Under the pieces are notes generated by a model. That model was not told the origin of the DNA, searched no databases, and was given only the letters and a program-made list of their open reading frames with translations. From NCBI GenBank assembly GCA_026387485.1, contig JAPLLQ010000023.1, positions 1-5,587 of the forward strand: DNA of 5,587 nt, written 5' to 3'. Shown here one piece after another: positions 1-4,739 of this stretch (the stretch's first letter is position 1; every line of letters begins with the position of its first letter). The position numbers and the translations under genes are program-made. This stretch comes from Candidatus Omnitrophota bacterium (GTDB lineage Bacteria > Omnitrophota > Gorgyraeia > Gygaellales > Profunditerraquicolaceae).

Positions 1-522
1 GAGAACCTTAACTTTGATTTAATCGGTATATTGAACATTGATAATTCCCTGAACCGAGTTGATTTTAGGGCAGCCGAGAAGGCTTTTAGCCTATTAATGG
101 GGTTAGTAAGCCTGACGAATAAAAAAATAATTATCCAGACCAGTTTTCCCGAACAGCACGCCTTTGAGGCATTATTAAAGATGAACCCGGGTATCTTTTA
201 CTTAAAAGAGTTAAAAACCAGAAAACAGCTCGGTTTCCCGCCGTATAAACATCTTGCTTTGGTTAAGCTAAGGGCTAAAAATTTGGATAAAGTTAAAAAA
301 GCAGCCCAGGATTTATTTGAAAAAATCAAGAAAGCAACCCCCAAGGGCGTGAAAGTTATTTCGCTTAGTCCAGCTCAACCAGAAAAGCTGCGGGGTAATT
401 TTTACTGGCAGATATTGCTTAGCGCAACTGACCAAAAGAAACTAAGTGTTTTTTTAAAAAGAAACTTAAAAGAATCCAGATATTCAGGTATAATAGTTAC
501 TGTCGATATTGACCCTGTGTAG
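1..522 (+). CDS. priA: Primosomal protein N' (PriA helicase), C-terminal part only
   Basis: PriA is the DNA helicase that reloads the replisome at stalled forks. Only the last 173 residues are present; the frame is open from base 1, so the gene starts upstream of the window. Visible landmarks are the end of the helicase core (LIGILNID, then DFRAAEKAF, matching the family's 'L..D..L...DFR..ER' block), the strand IIIQTSFPEQHA, the block ELKTRKQLGFPPYKHLA, and the C-terminal domain ending GNFYWQILL and VDIDPV, all in the normal order. The odd point is that the stretch which should read QVAGRAGR (helicase motif VI) is replaced by MGLVSLTN (residues 33-40 of the fragment) and is about five residues shorter than in E. 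coli PriA. TTG at 31 lies inside the conserved core and is not a start. The gene ends in TAG, 25 bases before fmt. Family assignment is secure; activity is doubtful if the motif VI loss is real. Confidence 0.9.
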   Translation, partial: ENLNFDLIGILNIDNSLNRVDFRAAEKAFSLLMGLVSLTNKKIIIQTSFPEQHAFEALLKMNPGIFYLKELKTRKQLGFPPYKHLALVKLRAKNLDKVKKAAQDLFEKIKKATPKGVKVISLSPAQPEKLRGNFYWQILLSATDQKKLSVFLKRNLKESRYSGIIVTVDIDPV

Positions 523-547
523 AACTTAGTAGAGAGTAGATAGCTAT

Positions 548-1495
548 ATGAGAATAGTATTTTTTGGAAGTGCACATTTCGCTATTCCCGCGTTAGGGGC
601 CTTAATTAAGAGCAAAGATGATATTTGCTGTGTAGTGACTCAACCGGTTAAAAAGTAGGGCCGGCTTCTACATCTGGCTCAGACTGATCTAAAGAGCGTA
701 GCTTTACAAGCAAAGCTTAATATCTTTCAGCCTCTGGATGTCAATGGCCCTGAGTCTGTTAAATATCTTAAGAGTTTCCAGCCGGATCTATTCGTAATTG
801 CTGCTTACGGCCAGATACTTTCTCAAGGCATTTTGGATATTCCTAATATTTTTCCCTTGAATATTCACGCTTCGCTTCTTCCTCGCTATCGGGGAGCCGC
901 TCCGATAAACTGGGCGATTGTTCGAGGAGATAAAATTACAGGGGTAAGTATTATGCGCCTGATCCGCAAGATGGATGCCGGGCCGGTATTAGCCCAAAGG
1001 AAGATAGAAATAAACGAAAGAGATGATTCTATAACCTTAGAAGATAAGTTGCGTTCTGCCGGAGCAGAGTTATTGCTAGATTCGATTAAGTCAGTTGAGG
1101 ATAAAACCTTTAAATTAATTCCTCAGGATGAGAAGAAAGTAATCCTTGCTCCCAAGCTAAAGAAAAAAGACGGGCAGATTGACTGGAATAAGCCTGCTGA
1201 AGAGATCCATAATTTGGTGAGAGGAGTTTTACCTTGGCCGGGTGCCTTTACCTATTATAAAGGTAAACTACTGAAGGTTTATAAAGCTAAGATTATTAGT
1301 TGCCAAGTTCTAAGATCAGCGAGTTCTCAAGCCGGACAGATATTGAATGTTTCTAAGCAAGGAATAGTTGTGGCTTGCAGCAGGGACAGTTTATGCGTTG
1401 AAGAGTTACAGCTTGAAGGTAAAAGAAGAATGAGCCCCGCAGAATTTATTTCGGGGCATAAGATTAGTCCAAAAGAAATATTTAATAAAAAATAG
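548..1495 (+). pseudogene. fmt: Methionyl-tRNA formyltransferase, interrupted by an in-frame TAG
   Basis: Fmt transfers a formyl group from 10-formyl-tetrahydrofolate to Met-tRNA(fMet) for translation initiation in the cytoplasm. Read from ATG 548, the frame gives 315 codons, the normal family length, starting MRIVFFGSAHFAIPAL. Catalytic residues are intact: Asn105 and His107 in NIHASLLPRYRGAAP, and Asp143 in KMDAGPVL (E. coli Asn106, His108, Asp144). The C-terminal OB-like domain follows, including KDGQIDW and GVLPWPGAF. Codon 37 (656-658) is TAG, in VVTQPVKK-stop-GRLLHLAQT. This falls in the insertion loop that recognises tRNA in E. coli Fmt. One base change from CAG, AAG or GAG would explain it, and the other 314 codons are open. 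TTG at 833 could restart translation only inside the catalytic domain, without the N-terminal fold, so it is not a credible start. No strong Shine-Dalgarno is visible (only purine-rich AGAGAG about 12 bases upstream). It could be a recent pseudogene, a readthrough gene or a base-call error. Confidence 0.85.
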
Positions 1496-1523
1496 TTGCA
1501 TCAATCAATTCTTTTGCTATAAT
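1496..1523 (+). promoter_or_regulatory. Extended -10 sigma-70-type promoter for the galT1-galT2-gap unit
   Basis: The -10 box TATAAT at 1518-1523 is a perfect consensus. It is preceded by TG and one base (1515-1517), the extended -10 pattern. A weak -35, TTGCAT at 1496-1501, lies 16 bp upstream and overlaps the base after the fmt stop codon. The expected transcription start, 7-9 bases past the -10, falls at about 1530-1532, on or just before the galT1 ATG. This is a sequence match only; the weak -35 is tolerable with an extended -10. Confidence 0.6.
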
Positions 1524-1531
1524 CAATCTCT

Positions 1532-2557
1532 ATGCCAGAATTAAGAAAAGATCCAGTTATAGGTAGATGGGTAATTATTGCGACTGAAAGGGCTAAGCGG
1601 CCGGATCAATTCAGCGGTAAGCAGGATGAATTCAGCCCGGAGAAGCCCTGTCCTTTCTGCGAAGGAGCAGAGTCTCAGACCCCGCCGGAAATTTACGCTA
1701 TAAGGCCTAACAACACCCCGCCAAATACCCCCGGATGGCAATTAAGGGTAGTTCCGAGTATCTCTCCATTTTTAAAAATAGAAGGCGATCTTGACCGTCA
1801 TGGAAAAGGTCTTTACGATATAATGAATGGCGTAGGCGCGCATGAAATTGTTATTGAAACTAACCAGCATATAGCGAACATGGCTGATTTAAGCGAAGAG
1901 CAGATTGCTAAGGTTTTAAATTGTTATTCTGACCGGATTAATGACTTAGAGAAAGACCATCGTTTTAAATATGTGCTGGTATTCAAAAATTATGGCTGGA
2001 CTGCCGGCGGCGGAAGGATTAAACATTCCCGTTCCCAACTCATTGCTACTCCAGTTAATCCCAAACGCGTTAAAGAAGAACTTACTGGTTCGCATAAGTA
2101 TTATGACTATCACGAAAGATGTGTGTTTTGCGATTTAATCAAACAGGAATTGGAATCAAAAGACAGGCTTATACTTGAAATTGACGGTTTTGTGGCAGTA
2201 GCTCCATTTGCGGCAAGATTTCCTTTTGAAATTTGGATCTTACCTAAGAAACATTGCTGTGATTTTACTTGTACTGATTCTAAGGATAGGGCGAATCTTG
2301 GCCGTTTAATGAAACAGGTCCTGCTGAAATTAAAGAAGGGCCTGAATGACCCACCATATAACTATGTAATTCACACTGCGCCATTTAGAAGGAAAAAAGT
2401 CGGTTATTGGAAGACAATTGATCAGGATTATCACTGGCATATTGAGATTATGCCGCGGTTAACCCGGGTTGCCGGATTTGAGTGGGGGACTGGTTTTTAT
2501 ATCTGCCCCTTGCCTCCGGAGGATGCGGCTAAATTTTTAAGAGGTATTGAGGTTTAA
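1532..2557 (+). CDS. galT: GalT-family nucleotidylyltransferase paralogue lacking the nucleophilic histidine (galT1)
   Basis: This 341-residue protein belongs to the galactose-1-phosphate uridylyltransferase branch of the HIT superfamily. The opening ELRKDPVIGRWVIIATERAKRP is typical. The first metal site is complete: Cys40 and Cys43 (CPFC), His113 (NQH) and His165. A second site seen in related plant and bacterial proteins also looks complete: Cys197 and Cys200 (CVFC), His241, and His301 with His303 (HWHIE). The C-terminal block LTRVAGFEWGTGFYI is conserved. The active-site motif HPHSQ, however, reads HSRSQ (165-169), so Arg167 sits where the histidine carrying the covalent UMP is expected. 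The preceding segment GGGRIK also departs from the usual GASLE and has one extra residue, and the usual uridine-contact segment NKFPAL reads SISPFL (76-81). No Shine-Dalgarno precedes the ATG. It could be a pseudoenzyme partner of the next gene or have another substrate; classical uridylyltransferase activity is unlikely. Confidence 0.8.
   Translation: MPELRKDPVIGRWVIIATERAKRPDQFSGKQDEFSPEKPCPFCEGAESQTPPEIYAIRPNNTPPNTPGWQLRVVPSISPFLKIEGDLDRHGKGLYDIMNGVGAHEIVIETNQHIANMADLSEEQIAKVLNCYSDRINDLEKDHRFKYVLVFKNYGWTAGGGRIKHSRSQLIATPVNPKRVKEELTGSHKYYDYHERCVFCDLIKQELESKDRLILEIDGFVAVAPFAARFPFEIWILPKKHCCDFTCTDSKDRANLGRLMKQVLLKLKKGLNDPPYNYVIHTAPFRRKKVGYWKTIDQDYHWHIEIMPRLTRVAGFEWGTGFYICPLPPEDAAKFLRGIEV
2549..2552 (+). 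promoter_or_regulatory. Ribosome binding site that fixes the galT2 start at 2559
   Basis: GAGG at 2549-2552, inside the last codons of galT1, lies six bases before ATG 2559. It supports that ATG over the in-frame TTG at 2547. The resulting N-terminus, MAELRRDPIVGRWVI, lines up residue for residue with MPELRKDPVIGRWVI of galT1. Confidence 0.6.
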
Positions 2558-2558
2558 T

Positions 2559-3563
2559 ATGGCAGAATTAAGAAGAGATCCTATAGTCGGAAGATGGGTG
2601 ATTGTGGATACGGATCATCCGAGTAGCCCAGAAGGATTTGAATATGAACAGTATATACCTAAGGGAGCCGGGGTTTGTCCTTTTTGTTATGGTAATGAAT
2701 CCCAAACTCCTCCGGAGATAGAATGTTTCCGTCAGCCCGGCACAGCGCCCAATACTTCCGGATGGCAGGTGCGGGTGGTATCAAATAAATTTCCGGCATT
2801 ACAGGTAGAAGGCGAATTGGATAGGAGAGGGTTGGGTATATATGACCTCTCTAATGGTATCGGCGCGCATGAAGTTTTAGTTGAATCTCCCTACCATATG
2901 AAGGATATTTCCGACCTATTAAATAAAGAAATAGAGGATGTTGTCAGAATGAGCTGTAGGCGCTCCAATGATTTAAGCAAAGATAAACGTTTTAAATATA
3001 TAATGATTTTCAGGAATTATGGTTCAGCTGCCGGAGCGTCTTTGGAGCATCCGCATACCCAAATTGTCGCTCTTCCGATGATTCCTAAGAATGTAGCCGA
3101 AGAGATTAGCGGAGCAAAAAATTATTTTGATTACCGCGAGCGCTGTATTTTTTTTTTTTTTTTCATGCAGGAAACCCAGGAGAAGGATAGGATAATTTTT
3201 GAGAATAAATACTTTATCTCCTTCTGTCCGTTTGTATCCCGGTTTCCTTTTGAACTTTGGATAATGCCCAAAAAGCATAGCGGCTATTATTGTCAGATGT
3301 CCGAAGAGGAGATCCCGGCCTTGGCTTCAATACTTAAAGATACTATAGCTAGGATCAAGAAAGTATTTGTTAATTTGTCCTATAATTATATAATCCATAC
3401 TTCACCGATTAATGGCGATGGGGATGTAGATTATTATCACTGGCATATTGAATTTATGCCCAAACTTACCCGGGTTGCCGGATTTGAATGGGGCACGGGT
3501 TTTTATATTGATCCTACCTCACCAGAATTAGCCGCCCAGTATTTAAAGGCAATCAAAGACTAA
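2559..3563 (+). CDS. galT: Galactose-1-phosphate uridylyltransferase (galT2), with a poly-Phe segment at the second metal site
   Basis: GalT converts UDP-glucose and galactose-1-phosphate to glucose-1-phosphate and UDP-galactose (Leloir pathway), through a uridylylated histidine. This 334-residue copy has the intact active site His164-Pro-His166-Thr-Gln, numbered as in E. coli, with GASLE before it and the NKFPAL uridine segment at 76-81. The first metal site is Cys40, Cys43, His113 and His164. The C-terminal HWHIEFMPKLTRVAGFEWGTGFYI is normal. Where galT1 reads CVFCDLI, this gene reads CIFFFFF (196-202), encoded by sixteen consecutive T at 3148-3163. The second Cys of the CxxC pair (position 199) and the next three residues are replaced by Phe with no length change. 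The gene starts one base after the galT1 stop, so the two are surely cotranscribed and probably translationally coupled. The tandem pair probably arose by duplication. Related HIT enzymes act on ADP- or UDP-sugars, so the exact nucleotide sugar is not proven. Confidence 0.85.
   Translation: MAELRRDPIVGRWVIVDTDHPSSPEGFEYEQYIPKGAGVCPFCYGNESQTPPEIECFRQPGTAPNTSGWQVRVVSNKFPALQVEGELDRRGLGIYDLSNGIGAHEVLVESPYHMKDISDLLNKEIEDVVRMSCRRSNDLSKDKRFKYIMIFRNYGSAAGASLEHPHTQIVALPMIPKNVAEEISGAKNYFDYRERCIFFFFFMQETQEKDRIIFENKYFISFCPFVSRFPFELWIMPKKHSGYYCQMSEEEIPALASILKDTIARIKKVFVNLSYNYIIHTSPINGDGDVDYYHWHIEFMPKLTRVAGFEWGTGFYIDPTSPELAAQYLKAIKD
3148..3163 (+). repeat. T16 homopolymer inside galT2
   Basis: Sixteen consecutive T span the codons for Ile197 to Phe202. 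The reading frame is kept on both sides. Such a run in coding DNA is a recognised hotspot for replication slippage, RNA polymerase slippage and sequencing error, so true length and content may differ from what is written. Confidence 0.97.
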
Positions 3564-3583
3564 AATATAAAATCAGGCAAATT

Positions 3584-3592
3584 AAGGAGGAG
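3584..3592 (+). promoter_or_regulatory. Strong Shine-Dalgarno for gap
   Basis: AAGGAGGAG at 3584-3592 is a near-perfect anti-Shine-Dalgarno match. GGAGG ends nine bases before ATG 3600. It is much stronger than the initiation context of either galT gene, consistent with high GAPDH output from the same transcript. Confidence 0.8.
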
Positions 3593-3599
3593 TTTAAAA

Positions 3600-4652
3600 A
3601 TGGCAGTAAAGATTGGTATTAATGGTTTTGGCCGGATCGGCCGTTTAGTTGCCCGGGCGATCCTGGAAAAGAATTCTAAAGATATTGAATTAGTCGCGGT
3701 CAATGACCTTACCGACGCTAAATCAAATGCATTGCTTCTTAAATATGATTCAGTGCATGGAAGGTTTAATGGCGAAGTAACGGTCTCTGGCAGTGATGCA
3801 ATATCTGTTAACGGTAAGATTATCAAGGTTCTTTCTAAAAGAGACCATTGCGAGCTTCCCTGGAAGGACTTAGGGGTTGAAATTGTGATTGAGTCAACCG
3901 GCTTATTTACCGTGAAAAAAGACGGAGTTAATAAAAAAGGCAAGGAAGTCAAGGGTGCTGAAAATCATATAACTCGCGGAGGTGCTAAGAAAGTAATTAT
4001 CTCTGCTCCTGCCGAAGGAGAAGATTTAACTATTGTGATGGGGGTTAATCAGGATAAATATGACCCTAAGAATCACAATGTCCTCTCTAATGCCTCCTGT
4101 ACCACCAACTGCTTAGCGCCTATAGCTAAGGTTTTAAATGACAAATGGGGTATTGTTAAGGGATTAATGACTACTATACACGCCTATACCAATGACCAGA
4201 GACTGCAGGATATGGCTCATTCTGATCCTCGCAGGGCTCGCGCTGCCGCGCTCTCCATGATTCCTACTTCTACCGGCGCAGCCAAGGCAATATCTTTAGT
4301 TATTCCTGAATTAAAAGGTAAGCTTGATGGTTTTGCCATTAGAGTTCCCACCCCGAATGTTTCAGCTGTGGATCTGACCTGTCTTTTGAGCAAAAAGGTT
4401 AGCGCCGTTGATATTAACGCGGCAATGAAAGAGGCGAGTGAAGGGGTAATGAAAGGTTTCCTCGGCTACACAGAGGATCCAGTGGTTTCTGTGGATTTTA
4501 ATCACTGCACATTAAGTTCGATTGTCGATGCTTTGAGCACTAAAGTCATCCAGGATGATTTTATTAAAGTTCTCTCTTGGTATGATAATGAATGGGGTTA
4601 TTCAAACAGGGTGGTGGACTTGGCTGAATATATCATCAAAAAAGGTTTATAA
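3600..4652 (+). CDS. gap: Type I glyceraldehyde-3-phosphate dehydrogenase (phosphorylating)
   Basis: GAPDH oxidises glyceraldehyde-3-phosphate to 1,3-bisphosphoglycerate with NAD and phosphate in glycolysis, or runs the reverse in gluconeogenesis. The N-terminal Rossmann motif INGFGRIGR (7-15) is clear, and Asp36 in VAVNDLTD favours NAD over NADP. The catalytic Cys167 is in SNASCTTNC and the base His194 in TTIHAYTNDQ. The phosphate-binding block SDPRRARAAALSMIPTSTGA and the C-terminal WYDNEWGYSNRVVDL are present. At 350 residues it is about 12-16 longer than the usual 334-338; the excess is a lysine-rich insertion at about 105-126, after ESTGLFT. Similar insertions occur in GAPDHs of the Planctomycetes-Verrucomicrobia-Chlamydiae side of the tree (from memory). 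It lies 36 bases after galT2 and is probably in the same operon. It ends in TAA just before a palindromic element. No defect is visible. Confidence 0.97.
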   Translation: MAVKIGINGFGRIGRLVARAILEKNSKDIELVAVNDLTDAKSNALLLKYDSVHGRFNGEVTVSGSDAISVNGKIIKVLSKRDHCELPWKDLGVEIVIESTGLFTVKKDGVNKKGKEVKGAENHITRGGAKKVIISAPAEGEDLTIVMGVNQDKYDPKNHNVLSNASCTTNCLAPIAKVLNDKWGIVKGLMTTIHAYTNDQRLQDMAHSDPRRARAAALSMIPTSTGAAKAISLVIPELKGKLDGFAIRVPTPNVSAVDLTCLLSKKVSAVDINAAMKEASEGVMKGFLGYTEDPVVSVDFNHCTLSSIVDALSTKVIQDDFIKVLSWYDNEWGYSNRVVDLAEYIIKKGL

Positions 4653-4656
4653 GGTT

Positions 4657-4731
4657 AGGGACGGTTCTTAAAACAAGTTAGAACTGTCCCCATAAAGGGG
4701 ACACTTCTAGATTAAGTTAAGAACCGTCCCT
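4657..4731 (+). repeat. REP/BIME-like nested palindrome of four alternating 12-base units
   Basis: The 87-base gap between gap and the next gene is almost filled by this element. Its outer arms, 4657-4671 (AGGGACGGTTCTTAA) and 4717-4731, are a perfect 15-bp inverted repeat. Inside it, 4680-4691 (AGAACTGTCCCC) and 4697-4708 (GGGGACACTTCT) form a second stem with one C-C mismatch around the loop ATAAA. All four arms are variants of one unit in alternating orientation, spaced 11, 5 and 11 bases. It can fold as one long nested stem or as two side-by-side hairpins. GGGACGGTTCT-type palindromes are, from general knowledge, frequent dispersed intergenic repeats in several uncultured lineages, often with Y1 REP-associated transposases. 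No transposase gene is in this window. Confidence 0.85.
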
Positions 4732-4735
4732 TTTT
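4657..4735 (+). terminator. Possible intrinsic terminator after gap, formed by the palindrome and a T tract
   Basis: The right arm ends in CCCT and runs straight into T at 4731-4735, then GTTT. A GC-rich stem followed by a U tract is the form of a Rho-independent terminator and sits five bases after the gap stop codon. The hairpin is longer and more complex than a typical terminator, so termination may be a secondary effect of a mobile repeat. It would separate the galT-gap unit from the downstream gene. Confidence 0.5.
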
Positions 4736-4739
4736 GTTT

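Noticed and set aside
656..658. Stop codon reassignment or pyrrolysine at TAG
   Set aside because: TAG is used as the normal stop of priA (520-522) and fmt (1493-1495), and the position sits in a loop where Gln or Lys is common, so a point change or error is simpler.
833..1495. Treating fmt as a 220-residue gene starting at TTG 833
   Set aside because: The same frame continues upstream to ATG 548 with clear Fmt homology (FGSAHFAIPAL, DLFVIAAYGQIL). Starting at 833 would drop most of the N-terminal fold just before the catalytic Asn and His.
1541..1741. 66-codon open frame on the minus strand
   Set aside because: It is antisense to the conserved N-terminal part of galT1, resembles no known family, and has no ribosome binding site.
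2547..2558. TTG 2547 as the galT2 start
   Set aside because: It overlaps the galT1 end and adds four non-conserved residues; ATG 2559 has a GAGG six bases upstream and matches the galT1 N-terminus.
3024..3278. 84-codon open frame on the minus strand
   Set aside because: It is antisense to galT2 and includes the T16 tract as a lysine run; it has no recognisable domain.
3564..3599. Separate promoter for gap (TATAAA-like bases near 3566)
   Set aside because: The match is weak, no convincing -35 is seen, and the 36-base gap with a strong Shine-Dalgarno fits cotranscription with galT2.
3560..3952. 130-codon open frame on the minus strand
   Set aside because: It is antisense to the strongly conserved 5' part of gap; its length follows from codon use of the real gene.
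4657..4731. CRISPR array, riboswitch or insertion sequence end
   Set aside because: There are no uniform direct repeats with spacers, no known aptamer core and no transposase or target duplication; nested inverted repeats fit a REP-like element or terminator.
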